Shown: positions 8,672 to 17,188, counted from the first letter of the stretch. The stretch is DNA of 64,000 nt from Arthrobacter sp. H16F315 (GCF_024124825.1 NZ_JAMXSS010000002.1:1612001-1676000); one strand, 5' to 3'. Translations and numbers: made by a program. Notes: a model not told the origin generated them from the letters alone.

Positions 8672-8700
8672 CATCAGTTGATGACTTGATGTTTTCATCA
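8672..8700. promoter_or_regulatory. Two adjacent inverted repeats, candidate ArsR-family operator
   Basis: CATCA-GT-TGATG (8672-8683) and TGATG-TTTT-CATCA (8687-8700) share the same half-site and lie upstream of the preferred start of the regulator gene. Such paired dyads suit dimeric ArsR-type repressors. Autoregulation is inferred. Confidence 0.5.
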
Positions 8701-8763
8701 TACCGCAATTGTTGTCTCTGTGCAGCTTCATGTCTTCGACGCGGTCCACCCGTGGCCTGACGC

Positions 8764-8769
8764 TAGGCT
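8764..8769 (+). promoter_or_regulatory. -10 box positioned for leaderless transcript (dehydratase operon)
   Basis: TAGGCT is followed by 7 bases and the ATG at 8777. The upstream strand carries the ArsR-like gene in the opposite direction. Confidence 0.55.
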
Positions 8770-8776
8770 GGAACCC

Positions 8777-9250
8777 ATGACTATCAATCCGGATCTGCAG
8801 GGACGCAACTACCCTGCCCAAGAGGTGTACGACGTCGGCCGCGAGAAAATCCGCGAGTTCGCCCGCGCGGTCAAGGCCACCCACCCCGCCCACTTTGATG
8901 TGGATGCGGCCAAAGCCCTGGGTCACAGCGACCTGGTGGCGCCGCCTACCTTCGCGATCATTGTCGCCCAACGGGCCGACGCCCAGCTGGTCGAAGACCC
9001 GGACTCCGGCATCGACTTCTCCCGGGTGGTCCACGCGGACCAGCGGTTCGTCCACCACCGGCCAATCTTTGCCGGGGACAGGCTCGTGGCAGAACTGCAC
9101 GTCGACGGCGTTCGTGCCATGGGCGGGGGAGCCATGATCACTACGCGGTCGGAAATTTTCGCCCTTGCCCCGGTGGACGGCGCCGCAACGGAGCGGGAAG
9201 CCGTGGCCACCGCCACCTCCTCCATCCTGGTCCGCGGAGAGGGACAGTAG
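8777..9250 (+). CDS. FAS1-like dehydratase domain protein (UPF0336/HadA-like)
   Basis: The 157-residue protein is a single hot-dog fold of the MaoC-like dehydratase N-terminal type, related to the mycobacterial HadA/UPF0336 group. The central segment GHSDLVAPPTFAIIV and VVHADQRFVHHRPIFAGDRL are typical of this group. Alone it lacks the hydratase His/Asp motif, which is supplied by the neighbouring subunit, so the two probably form a heterodimeric (R)-specific enoyl/3-hydroxyacyl hydratase. It is followed after 2 bases by that second subunit. Confidence 0.85.
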   Translation: MTINPDLQGRNYPAQEVYDVGREKIREFARAVKATHPAHFDVDAAKALGHSDLVAPPTFAIIVAQRADAQLVEDPDSGIDFSRVVHADQRFVHHRPIFAGDRLVAELHVDGVRAMGGGAMITTRSEIFALAPVDGAATEREAVATATSSILVRGEGQ

Positions 9251-9252
9251 AC

Positions 9253-9690
9253 ATGACACCCATACTCACAGAGCTCGCGGTCGGCCAGAACATCGGCAGC
9301 CGCCACATCGAGATCTCCCGCACGGACCTGGTTAAGTACGCCGGCGCGTCCGGTGACTTCAACCCCATTCACTGGAACGAGGCCTTCGCTACGGGCGTGG
9401 GATTGCCTGGTGTCATTGCGCACGGGATGTTCACCATGGGCTCTGTCGTCCAGCTCGTCACCGACTGGTCCGGCGACCCCGCCGCAGTCGTGGATTTCCA
9501 GACCCGGTTCACCAAGCCGGTCCCGGTGTCAGACACCACAGGCACGGCAGCGGCCGGCGCCGTGCTCGAAATCAGCGGCGCTATCGGGGCGATCGACGCC
9601 GACGCAGGCACCGCCCGGGTAGACCTCACTGTTATTTCGGCCGGCCAGAAAGTACTGATGAAGGCCCAAGCCGTCGTCAGACTGGCGTAG
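9253..9690 (+). CDS. MaoC family dehydratase (HadB-like catalytic subunit)
   Basis: The 145-residue hot-dog protein carries the hydratase signature YAGASGDFNPIHWNEAFA (about residues 29-46) with the catalytic Asp-x4-His pair, followed by GVIAHGMFTMG. It should hydrate enoyl-thioesters or dehydrate 3-hydroxyacyl-thioesters together with the preceding subunit. The pair followed by murB is a recurrent actinobacterial arrangement. Here an MFS gene lies between them. Substrate chain length and physiological pathway are not evident. Confidence 0.87.
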   Translation: MTPILTELAVGQNIGSRHIEISRTDLVKYAGASGDFNPIHWNEAFATGVGLPGVIAHGMFTMGSVVQLVTDWSGDPAAVVDFQTRFTKPVPVSDTTGTAAAGAVLEISGAIGAIDADAGTARVDLTVISAGQKVLMKAQAVVRLA

Positions 9691-9705
9691 GCGCATGGCG
9701 ACGCC

Positions 9706-10995
9706 GTGAACGTGCGCACAGGCCAGGCGGCGGAGGTCACGCACTGGCGCAACGCAGTTGTTGTTGCGTACGCGGTCAGCGGCATCTCATTCGCCACCTG
9801 GGTGTCCCGGCTGCCGGCCATCCGCGACGGACTGGACCTCACCCCGGGAAATGTGGGGCTGCTGCTGCTGTGCCTGACCCTGGGCTCCTTTATCTCCGTC
9901 TCCGCGTCCGGGCTGATCGTGCTGCGGTTCGGGTCGAAGCAGACCATCCGGATTGGCAGCATCATGGTGGGCTCCGGTCTGGTGCTCGCAGGCCTGGGAA
10001 CCTCCATCCTGGTCAATCCGCTCGTTGTCGCCGCGGGGCTGGCCATCATCGGCCTCGGCACAGCGAGCTGGAACACGGCCTCCAACGTCGAGGGTGCTGC
10101 TGTCGAACGCGCCGTCCGCCGGCACATTATGCCCCGGCTGCATGGTGCCTTCAGCCTGGGGACCGTCGCCGGCGCCGGCACGGGTGCCTGGGCGGCGGGG
10201 GCCGGTGTGCCCGTGTTCTGGCACTTCGCCGGTGTGGGGCTGCTGGTGGCCGGCTCCGTGGCCACCGCCGCCTTTTGGTTCCGCGCGGACAGTACCCCGA
10301 TCGAGCCCGGCCAGGGCTTCACGCCGGCCACACCGGACACCTTCGATGACCCTTCCACCGGGCCGATACCCCTCATCAGGCTTGAGGCGGACCGGCCCGA
10401 GGCTCCGCTGGACAACAAACGCCAGATCGCCCAGGCCTGGCGGGACCGCCGGACCCTTCTGCTGGGTGTGCTTGTGCTGGGGCTCGCTCTCGCGGAGGGC
10501 GCGGCCGGGGACTGGGTGGCCCTGGCGCTCGCCGATGGCCACGGCCAGTCCGACGCCGCGGGTGCCGCCGGCTACGGGCTTTTTGTTACGTTTATGACGG
10601 TGGGACGCTTTGCCGGCACCGTGGTCCTGGACCGCTTTGGCCGTGTCCCGGTGATGCGCTGGTGCGCGGCCCTGGCGGTGCTGGGCCTGGGTTTGTTCGT
10701 CTTCGCGCCGGCGCCGTGGGTGGCCTACGTGGCCTTGGCGGTCTGGGGACTGGGCGCCTCGTTGGGCTTCCCGGTGGGCATGTCCGCCGCCGCCGACGAT
10801 CCCCTCAAGGCGGCCGCCCGGGTTTCCGTGGTCTCCACGATCGGTTACGGCGCTTTCCTCTGCGGGCCCCCGTTGCTGGGCTTGCTCGCGGAACACGTTG
10901 GCATCCTGCACTCCCTGCTGGCCGTGATGGTGATGCTGGCGGTCAGCTTCCTGCTCTCCCCGGTGGCCCGGAAGGTCGAGCAGCGACCTGCTTAG
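9706..10995 (+). CDS. Major facilitator superfamily transporter
   Basis: The 429-residue protein has about twelve membrane segments, with a cytoplasmic loop around residues 195-250 that is Pro- and Asp-rich. FATWVSRLPAIRDGL near the N-terminus and the paired halves resemble the YbjJ-type MFS branch. Start is taken as GTG 9706, 15 bases after the preceding stop. No substrate can be assigned; drug or sugar export is typical for relatives. Confidence 0.87.
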   Translation: MNVRTGQAAEVTHWRNAVVVAYAVSGISFATWVSRLPAIRDGLDLTPGNVGLLLLCLTLGSFISVSASGLIVLRFGSKQTIRIGSIMVGSGLVLAGLGTSILVNPLVVAAGLAIIGLGTASWNTASNVEGAAVERAVRRHIMPRLHGAFSLGTVAGAGTGAWAAGAGVPVFWHFAGVGLLVAGSVATAAFWFRADSTPIEPGQGFTPATPDTFDDPSTGPIPLIRLEADRPEAPLDNKRQIAQAWRDRRTLLLGVLVLGLALAEGAAGDWVALALADGHGQSDAAGAAGYGLFVTFMTVGRFAGTVVLDRFGRVPVMRWCAALAVLGLGLFVFAPAPWVAYVALAVWGLGASLGFPVGMSAAADDPLKAAARVSVVSTIGYGAFLCGPPLLGLLAEHVGILHSLLAVMVMLAVSFLLSPVARKVEQRPA

Positions 10996-11016
10996 GGGAC
11001 TCCGGCCATACCCGGC

Positions 11017-11022
11017 TAGGCT
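11017..11022 (+). promoter_or_regulatory. -10 box positioned for leaderless transcript (murB)
   Basis: TAGGCT, 6 bases, then the GTG at 11029. This gives murB its own promoter independent of the MFS gene. Confidence 0.6.
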
Positions 11023-11028
11023 GGTCAG

Positions 11029-12093
11029 GTGACCCAGACATTGCTCTCCGCCCTAACCACGGCCGCCGTCGGTGGCCCCGCCGGCACCCTGATCGAGGCC
11101 CGCACCGAGGCCGAAATCATCGAGGCCGTCCGCTCAGCGGATGCTGCCGGTGAGCCATTGCTGATCCTCGGGGGCGGCTCCAACCTGCTCGTGTCCGACG
11201 ACGGGTTCCCCGGCACCGTAGTGAAGATCGCCTCGGAAGGGCTCACGGTCAACGCGGAGGACTCCTGCGGCGGCGTCGCCGTCGTCGTCCAGGCCGGCCA
11301 CAACTGGGATGCCCTCGTGGAACACGCCGTGCTGCACGCCTGGTCCGGGATCGAAGCGCTCGCAGGGATACCGGGCGCCACAGGCGCCACCCCGGTCCAG
11401 AACGTCGGTGCCTACGGCGCGGACGTTTCCCAGACCATCGCCGCCGTCCGGACCTGGGACCGGCAACGTCAGGCCGTGCAGACCTTCACCAACTCGGAGT
11501 TGAAGTTCGGCTACCGCGATTCGATCCTGAAACAAACCACTGTCAACGGCTCCCCGCGCTATGTGGTGCTAACCGTCGAGTTCCAACTGCCGCTAGGGCG
11601 GATGAGCGCCCCCATCCGCTACGCCGAGCTCGCCCGCGCCCTGGGCGTCGAGGTGGGCCAGCGGGCCTATTCCAACGATGTCCGCCGTGAGGTGCGCCGG
11701 CTCAGGGCGGCTAAGGGCATGGTGTGGGACGCCGCGGACCGGGACACGTACTCCACCGGATCCTTCTTCACAAACCCGATGGTGCCGGCAGCCGTAGCCG
11801 CCGCGCTGCCGGGGGACGCGCCGCGCTACCCCGGTGCCGACGGGCTGACCAAGCTCTCGGCAGCCTGGCTGATCGACCGGTCCGGTTACGGCAAGGGCTT
11901 CGGGCTGGAGCCGGACAGCGTTTCCGGCGGCCGGGCTTCGCTGTCCACCAAACACACCCTGGCGATCACCAACAGAGGAACGGCAAGCACCGCGGACCTG
12001 CTCGCGATCGCCCGCGAAGTGCGCCGCGGCGTCGTCGAACGCTTTGGGATTGAACTGCATCCGGAACCGCTGCTGATCGGCGTGGAGCTCTAA
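11029..12093 (+). CDS. murB: UDP-N-acetylmuramate dehydrogenase MurB
   Basis: The 354-residue flavoenzyme reduces UDP-GlcNAc-enolpyruvate to UDP-MurNAc with NADPH, the second committed step of peptidoglycan precursor synthesis in the cytoplasm. The FAD-binding segment GGGSNLLVSDDGFPG lies near residue 45, GIEALAGIPGATGATPVQNVG contributes to the flavin site, and YSTGSFFTNPM carries the serine acting as proton donor. Length and the extended C-terminal domain fit the actinobacterial type. It is preceded by a leaderless-type -10 box. Confidence 0.96.
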   Translation: MTQTLLSALTTAAVGGPAGTLIEARTEAEIIEAVRSADAAGEPLLILGGGSNLLVSDDGFPGTVVKIASEGLTVNAEDSCGGVAVVVQAGHNWDALVEHAVLHAWSGIEALAGIPGATGATPVQNVGAYGADVSQTIAAVRTWDRQRQAVQTFTNSELKFGYRDSILKQTTVNGSPRYVVLTVEFQLPLGRMSAPIRYAELARALGVEVGQRAYSNDVRREVRRLRAAKGMVWDAADRDTYSTGSFFTNPMVPAAVAAALPGDAPRYPGADGLTKLSAAWLIDRSGYGKGFGLEPDSVSGGRASLSTKHTLAITNRGTASTADLLAIAREVRRGVVERFGIELHPEPLLIGVEL

Positions 12094-12141
12094 AATCCTG
12101 GACCCGAGGGGTCCCTCGCGGATCGGGTCTGGCGCCGCCGA

Positions 12142-12621
12142 TCAGTTCCGGCTGCGGCGCCCGACGACCCGGCTGAACAACATAAACGTGAAGCCTGAGG
12201 CGGCGGCACCCTGGAAGAAGACCTGGCAAAACGCCACGGACTGGTCGCTGGGACCGCTGCGGAGCAGGAAACCGGCGCAAGCGAAGACTACCGCCCCTGC
12301 CAGCAGGGCCAGCGAACCGAGCAGGAAACTCTGCACGGTATCGGGGAATTCACCGGGGCCGCGGCCGTCCGGGGAATCACTGCCGCCGTGCGCCGGATAA
12401 CGCGGCTGGAGAGATGCTGCCGTCACGAAGCTGGCCACCGCCACCGCCATGGCGACCACGGATACCAGCTGCATGGTGCTCATCAGCGGCGAGAGCCGGG
12501 TCCCGCTGGCAATGGCAACGGTGAGTCCGGCGGTCATGCCGGCAGCGCTGGAAGCCCAGCCCAGCAGGGCCAGCCGCCGGCTCAGGGGCCGCAGCAGCGG
12601 CCACATCTCACTCAAGGTCAT
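12142..12621 (-). CDS. Four-helix membrane protein, unknown function
   Basis: The 159-residue protein has four predicted membrane segments arranged as two pairs, separated by a hydrophilic loop rich in Gly, Asp and Pro (about residues 75-92), and ends in a basic RRSRN tail. No known domain is recognised. It is convergent with murB. A GC hairpin at 12100-12114 (GGACCC/GGGTCC) lies between them but lacks a T tract. A TACCCT box sits 6 bases before its ATG. Confidence 0.75.
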   Translation of the reverse strand: MTLSEMWPLLRPLSRRLALLGWASSAAGMTAGLTVAIASGTRLSPLMSTMQLVSVVAMAVAVASFVTAASLQPRYPAHGGSDSPDGRGPGEFPDTVQSFLLGSLALLAGAVVFACAGFLLRSGPSDQSVAFCQVFFQGAAASGFTFMLFSRVVGRRSRN

Positions 12622-12627
12622 CCATCA

Positions 12628-12633
12628 AGGGTA
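12628..12633 (-). promoter_or_regulatory. -10 box positioned for leaderless transcript (membrane protein)
   Basis: TACCCT on the minus strand, 6 bases, then the ATG at 12621. Confidence 0.45.
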
Positions 12634-12678
12634 GGGAATCCGGCTGGAAGGCGGCTGGGAACGTCCCGGCAGTCGTCC

Positions 12679-12684
12679 TAGCAT
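12679..12684 (+). promoter_or_regulatory. -10 box positioned for leaderless transcript (winged-helix gene)
   Basis: TAGCAT is followed by 7 bases and the ATG at 12692. Confidence 0.45.
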
Positions 12685-12691
12685 GGGGTGT

Positions 12692-13797
12692 ATGAGAGCA
12701 CCGGGGCCTTACCGGCTGAACAGGGGGACCATGGGCCGGCTGCGCCTGGCCTCGCAGGGGCTGGCCGGGGCCGGATTCAGCAGCATTGCGGCGGCCGTGG
12801 GCTCGATGGCGGCGATGCAGGCGCAGGACATGCACTCAGTCCTCTGGGCGATTGGCCAGCGGGTGCCGGGCTCCCTCGTGGGCGATGTCCGCGACGCCCT
12901 GGACCGGGGGAGATCGTCCGCTCCTGGCCGATGCGCGGCACCTTGCACGTGCTGGCCCCCGAAGACCTGAAGTGGGTGCTGGCCATTACCTCCGATCGGC
13001 TGATCCGCGGCCTGGCCGGGCGGCACAGGGAGCTCCGCATCTCGGCTGCGGATGTCGACGCCGCAGCCGGAACCGCGCTCCAGCTGGTCTCCGGCGGTGC
13101 AGCCGCGAGCCGGAGCGAACTGTTCCAGGCCTTTGAACTCGCTGGCCAGTCCACGGCTGGCCAGCGCGGCATTCACCTGCTCGGCGCCCTCTGCCAGCGG
13201 GCCGTGCTGGTGCAGGGACCGCTGGCCGGCAACCAGCAGCTGGTGGTGGCTTTTGACGACTGGATCACAGGGTCGCGGAGCCTGGACCGGGCCGAGGGCA
13301 TCGCCGAGTGGCTGCTGCGGTACCTGCGCAGCCACGGCCCCGCCACCGAGCGTGACTTCTCCTGGTGGGCGGGCATCCCGCTCGCCGAGGTCCGGGCAGC
13401 ACTGGCCGACGTCAAGGGCCAGCTGGTGGAGCTGGACTTCGAGGGGACCAGCTACTGGCTCTCCCCGGAGGCGGCGGCATTGCTCGACGACGGTGTCCCC
13501 GGTGCGCGCACGGTGCTCGCGCTGCCGGGCTTTGATGAGTTCCTGCTCGGCTACACCGACCGGTCGCTGGTGTTGCCGCCGGAGCATGCGAACAAGATTG
13601 TGCCGGGCGGCAACGGCGTGTTCAAGAAGACCATTGTGGCCGGCGGACGGATCGTCGGCACCTGGGGTGTGACCGGCAGTGGCAGGGCCTCGGCCGCCGT
13701 ACCCGAGCCGTTCGACGATGTTAACGGGCTGCGGCCTGCGGCGCAAAAGTCCTTTGAGCTGCAGGCCGCGAAATACCGGAGATTCCTCGGCGCCTGA
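12692..13797 (+). pseudogene. AlkZ/YcaQ-like winged-helix protein, frameshifted
   Basis: The two frames join to a HTH_42 (AlkZ/YcaQ) protein of about 368 residues. The first frame, from ATG 12692, holds LRLASQGLAG and the motif MQAQDMHSVLWAIGQRVPG; the second, from about 12910, continues EIVRSWPMRGTLHVLAPEDL to the end. A single missing G in the G5 run at 12906-12910 explains the break (DRG then GEIVRSW). Members of this family are DNA glycosylases that excise alkylated bases or unhook interstrand crosslinks; the Gln-Ala-Gln here matches the Gln-x-Gln catalytic motif of the AlkZ-like branch. If the frameshift is real the protein is lost; if it is an error the gene encodes a genotoxin-resistance glycosylase. 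Confidence 0.75.
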
Positions 13798-13809
13798 ACC
13801 GGGGTGCGC

Positions 13810-14952
13810 CTAGAGGTTGCCGGTGGCGATGGTGAGCATACGCCGCAGCGGTTCGGCAGCGCCCCACAGCAGTTGGTCACCGACGGTGAACGCGCTGACG
13901 TACTGCGGGCCCATCTCCATCTTCCGGATCCGGCCCACCGGAATGTTCAGCGTTCCGGATGCCGCCACCGGGGTGAGGTCTGCCATCGAGGCGTCCTTGG
14001 TGTTGGGCACCACGGTGGCCCACTCGTTGTCAGCAGCGAGGAGATTCTCGATCTCCGCGACGGTGAGGTCCTCGCGGAGCTTCAGCGTCAGGGCCTGGGA
14101 GTGCGAGCGCATGGCCCCGATCCGGACGCACAGCCCGTCCATGATGATGTGCTCATCGCCGGAAGTACCAAGGATCTTGTTGGTCTCCACGCCGGCCTTC
14201 CACTCTTCCTTGGACTGGCCGTTGCCGAGGTCCGCGTCGATCCACGGGATCAGGGAGCCGGCCAGCGGTACCCCGAACTGGCTCGCGTCAATGTTGTTGC
14301 GCTGGTGCGCCAGGACCTTGCGGTCGATCTCCAGGATGGCCGACGCCGGGTCGTCCAGTTCCGTGCTGACCTCGGCGTTGAGTGTGCCGAACTGACTGAG
14401 GAGCTCGCGCATGTGCCGGGCGCCGCCGCCGGACGCCGCCTGGTAGGTCATCGAGGTGCCCCACTCGACGAGCCCGTTTTTGAACAGCCCGCCGAGGCCC
14501 ATCAGCATGCAGGAGACCGTGCAGTTGCCGCCGATGTAGTCCTTCACGCCGCCGGAGAGGCCGGCGTCGATCACGTCGCGGTTGATCGGGTCCAGCACGA
14601 TGATCGAGTCGTCGTTCATCCGCAGGGTGGAGGCGGCATCGATCCAGAGACCGTCCCAGCCGCGGTCACGCAGCGCACCGTGGACCTGTTTGGTGTAGTC
14701 GCCGCCCTGGGCAGTCACGATGATGGGCAGCTTCGCGAGTGTGTCGACGTCGAACGCGTCCTCGAGGGTGCCGGCATCGCCCCCGGCGGGACCGGCCAAG
14801 GATGGGGCCGCCCCTCCCGCGTTCGAGGTGGAGAAGAAGACCGGGTTGATGGTGGCGAAGTCGCCCTCGTCCTGCATACGCTGCATCAGGACGGAGCCGA
14901 CCATGCCACGCCAACCGACCAGTCCAACGGACGGGGTAGCTGCTGTAGTCAT
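13810..14952 (-). CDS. asd: Aspartate-semialdehyde dehydrogenase
   Basis: The 380-residue enzyme makes aspartate semialdehyde from aspartyl phosphate with NADPH, feeding lysine, diaminopimelate, threonine and methionine synthesis. [18 protein letters not shown] is the nucleotide-binding N-terminus and [10 protein letters not shown] contains the catalytic cysteine; [14 protein letters not shown] and [16 protein letters not shown] are also present. These segments and the length match the enterobacterial (gamma) type, not the roughly 345-residue type usual in actinobacteria. It is a single-gene unit with TAAACT 6 bases before the ATG. Confidence 0.95.
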   Translation of the reverse strand: MTTAATPSVGLVGWRGMVGSVLMQRMQDEGDFATINPVFFSTSNAGGAAPSLAGPAGGDAGTLEDAFDVDTLAKLPIIVTAQGGDYTKQVHGALRDRGWDGLWIDAASTLRMNDDSIIVLDPINRDVIDAGLSGGVKDYIGGNCTVSCMLMGLGGLFKNGLVEWGTSMTYQAASGGGARHMRELLSQFGTLNAEVSTELDDPASAILEIDRKVLAHQRNNIDASQFGVPLAGSLIPWIDADLGNGQSKEEWKAGVETNKILGTSGDEHIIMDGLCVRIGAMRSHSQALTLKLREDLTVAEIENLLAADNEWATVVPNTKDASMADLTPVAASGTLNIPVGRIRKMEMGPQYVSAFTVGDQLLWGAAEPLRRMLTIATGNL

Positions 14953-14958
14953 TGGCCC

Positions 14959-14964
14959 AGTTTA
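14959..14964 (-). promoter_or_regulatory. -10 box positioned for leaderless transcript (asd)
   Basis: TAAACT on the minus strand, 6 bases, then the ATG at 14952. Confidence 0.55.
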
Positions 14965-15018
14965 GGCTTTGCCGGCGCCGGGGCGCAGTCGGTTACGTCA
15001 TCGCGTCCCGGGCCGGGA

Positions 15019-15420
15019 TCACCCAAGGGGCCGGGGAAGGTTGCGGACCGTGCGCAATTTCTCCGCCCGGCGCTCCTTGGCGTAGCTCGTCCAGGCGACC
15101 AGCGGCACCAGCACTCCCACCGGGATGGTCCACCAGATGTCACCGAGAATCTCCCAAGTGCCGTCAATCGCAATCCGGGCCAGGCCGTAGGCGACACCGC
15201 CGGCGAAGAGCGAGGCCAGGACGGCGAGGAAGAGCAGGCCGCCGGAGGAGCTGACGGGTTTGACCAGCCCATGGCCGTCATCCTTGCGGACTCCGTACTC
15301 GTCCGGGGTGTAAGCGATCAGTTCGCCGTTCGCGGCCCGGCGGTGGATCCGGCCGTCTTCCCCGGTCCGGGCTCCCGTGTAGCCAGGTTCCGGTGGTACG
15401 TCCGAACTACGCCTGGCCAC
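15019..15420 (-). CDS. Two-helix membrane protein in WXG100 cassette
   Basis: The 133-residue product has a hydrophilic N-terminal half (GYTGARTGEDGRIHRRAANG) and two predicted membrane segments in the C-terminal half, ending in a basic tail. I chose GTG 15420 because GAGGT precedes it by about 6 bases and it overlaps the end of the upstream gene by 14 bases, indicating coupling. It is last of a three-gene operon that begins with a WXG100-domain protein. Function unknown; a membrane partner or immunity-like role is only a guess from position. Confidence 0.7.
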   Translation of the reverse strand: MARRSSDVPPEPGYTGARTGEDGRIHRRAANGELIAYTPDEYGVRKDDGHGLVKPVSSSGGLLFLAVLASLFAGGVAYGLARIAIDGTWEILGDIWWTIPVGVLVPLVAWTSYAKERRAEKLRTVRNLPRPLG

Positions 15421-16060
15421 GGGACACCTCAATGGCCCGGAGCAGTCCGCCGTCGTCCAGGCCTTCGGTTTCCGCGACCTTGTCCTGGGTGAAGTCGGGG
15501 ACTCCGGTCGTCCACGAACCTTCCTCGCGCCGGACCAGCAGGTGCTGCTCGGTATCGAGAGTCTTGAACACGAGATAGGCAGAGCCTCCGGCATTCTGCT
15601 CGACGTGCTGGCGGACCAGGCGGAGCGTCGCTTCGGCAGAGCCGATGCTGGTGTCCTGGGCGAAGACGAACCAGGTGCCCAGCAGCCGCGGCTGCAGCAT
15701 GAGGGCCACTCCGGGGGCCTCGATCAGGACCACGTTGTCCATCGCGTCCCCGGTCAGCAGGGATACTTCGGTCCAGCGGGTTGCCTGCCCCAGGGCCGTG
15801 GCCACCGCGGACGCGACACCGTTGACTCCGAGGTCACCGTCATCATCAATGGTGGCCAGGTCCCGCGCCATCAGGGACGATGCGCCTGCCGTGGACAGGG
15901 TGAGATCATCCACCATGTCTTGGGCGCGGAAAACGCTAACCGAACGGTCCCTCGCCGGCCCCTCGAAGACGTTGAGCAAATAGGCAAACTCGCCCACGCC
16001 GAAGCCGATGACGTCGATGCCGAGCCGCGGCTCCTGCTGTGTCTGATCCTGAACGCTCAT
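15407..16060 (-). CDS. Uncharacterised protein between WXG100 gene and membrane gene
   Basis: The 217-residue soluble protein is acidic and predicted to be mixed alpha/beta, with no signal peptide or membrane segment. It starts with LGIDVIGFGVGEFAYLLN and ends with EGSWTTGVPDFTQDKVAETEGL. I do not recognise a family. It follows the WXG100 gene by 9 bases with a GGAG ribosome site and overlaps the next gene. Its size and position resemble EspG-type chaperones or immunity proteins of type VII effectors, but no sequence motif confirms this. Confidence 0.7.
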   Translation of the reverse strand: MSVQDQTQQEPRLGIDVIGFGVGEFAYLLNVFEGPARDRSVSVFRAQDMVDDLTLSTAGASSLMARDLATIDDDGDLGVNGVASAVATALGQATRWTEVSLLTGDAMDNVVLIEAPGVALMLQPRLLGTWFVFAQDTSIGSAEATLRLVRQHVEQNAGGSAYLVFKTLDTEQHLLVRREEGSWTTGVPDFTQDKVAETEGLDDGGLLRAIEVSRGQA

Positions 16061-16069
16061 GTGAGTCTC

Positions 16070-17164
16070 CTAATCCCCGAAGCCGAAGAACTTGGCCACG
16101 GACTTTCCGGCGTCTTTGACGTTATCCGCGGCATCGCTGACGAACTTGCCCGGATCCTGGACCGCGTTGACAATTCCTTCGCCGACGTTTTTGCCGACGC
16201 TGCTGATCGTGTCCCAGTTCTCGTAGATGGCTATTCCCACGCTGGCAACCTGGCAGACGGTCCCGGCGGGCGGCGGCAAAAAGCAACCGACCCCGAGGAG
16301 TCCCTTGCCGGCGCTGGCCATCCCGCCCTTGACGTCGCCATCGGCGAAACTCCGCACTGAGTCGACGGCGCTGAAGCCGACGCCGGCCCAGCCGAGGCCC
16401 CTCGCGAGGCCGGACTTCCCCAGCCACTCCAGCTTGGTGCCGGCACCAAGCCACGGCTTCTCTGCGAAGACCTTTTCGAATTTGCCCAGCGGCCCAACAT
16501 ACTTGTCCAGGTTCCGCAGCGAGACGATGTCTGAGGCTTTGTCGACAGCGGCGAGGCCCCGATTTGTTGCTGCGGAACTTTTCAGCAGCTTATCCAGGGC
16601 CGGGTTGCTGATCAGGCGGTGCGGGGCGAAACCGGGACCGCCGATCCGGTGCTTGCCCTGCACAAAGGACTTGACGAAGTCCGCGCGCTGGTTTTTCAGT
16701 ACCCAGCCGAACTGGCCGGCATGCTTGGCGAGGGTTAGCGGTGCCTTGAGGTATTTCTGGATCTGCATCCCGGCCCTGATGCCGCCAATGCCGCCGGCGA
16801 CTGCACCGCCGAGCAGCGGCCCGATGCCACCGCCGTTGCTGCTGCCGTGGCTGCCGCCGAGCGGACCGGGCCCGCCGCCGGCCCCGGCGGCGGTAACACT
16901 GGCCTTCTCCTGCTGGTCGGCGTGGGTCAACAGCCGCTTGGACTCCTCCTTGAGGGCTTGGGCGGTCCTCTGGATCAGGGCACGGTGGCTGCCGTTCCAC
17001 TCGGAGGTGAAGCGGGCGCCGTCGGCGCCCTTCCAGGACGTGTTGCCGTTGATTGCCGACGTCAGCGTGCTCGACTGCCGGAGCAGCGTTTCGGACGTCT
17101 TGCCGAACTGTTGTGCGAGCGTGCGCAACTGGGCGACGTCGGCGCCCCACAAGTTTCCTGCCAT
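16070..17164 (-). CDS. WXG100-domain secreted protein, likely type VII substrate
   Basis: The first about 100 residues form a helical hairpin of the WXG100 type: LRTLAQQFGKTSETLLRQSS, then NTSWKGADGARFTSEW with the Trp-x-Gly turn, then a second helix with RTAQALKEESKRLL. A Gly/Ser/Pro-rich linker (about 95-135) follows, then a hydrophobic Gly-rich segment GGAVAGGIGGIRAGMQ and a C-terminal domain with KGGMASAGKGLLGVG. At 364 residues it is far longer than ESAT-6 proteins, so it is an effector-like fusion. No ESX ATPase or membrane component is in the window. A strong GGGGGAG ribosome site and a TAGGCT box precede it. Activity of the C-terminal part is unknown. Confidence 0.8.
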   Translation of the reverse strand: MAGNLWGADVAQLRTLAQQFGKTSETLLRQSSTLTSAINGNTSWKGADGARFTSEWNGSHRALIQRTAQALKEESKRLLTHADQQEKASVTAAGAGGGPGPLGGSHGSSNGGGIGPLLGGAVAGGIGGIRAGMQIQKYLKAPLTLAKHAGQFGWVLKNQRADFVKSFVQGKHRIGGPGFAPHRLISNPALDKLLKSSAATNRGLAAVDKASDIVSLRNLDKYVGPLGKFEKVFAEKPWLGAGTKLEWLGKSGLARGLGWAGVGFSAVDSVRSFADGDVKGGMASAGKGLLGVGCFLPPPAGTVCQVASVGIAIYENWDTISSVGKNVGEGIVNAVQDPGKFVSDAADNVKDAGKSVAKFFGFGD

Positions 17165-17188
17165 CGCGGCTCCCCCTCTTCGTGCATC

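Noticed and set aside
8618..9259. N-terminal extension of the ArsR-type gene
   Set aside because: The frame runs antisense through the dehydratase gene; conserved sequence starts near 8617 and dyads lie in between.
12100..12114. Rho-independent terminator after murB
   Set aside because: A GC hairpin exists but there is no T tract on either strand; left as a possible weak element only.
13804..15492. Long plus-strand frame across asd and the next gene
   Set aside because: Shadow of two real minus-strand genes; composition is typical of antisense of high-GC coding DNA.
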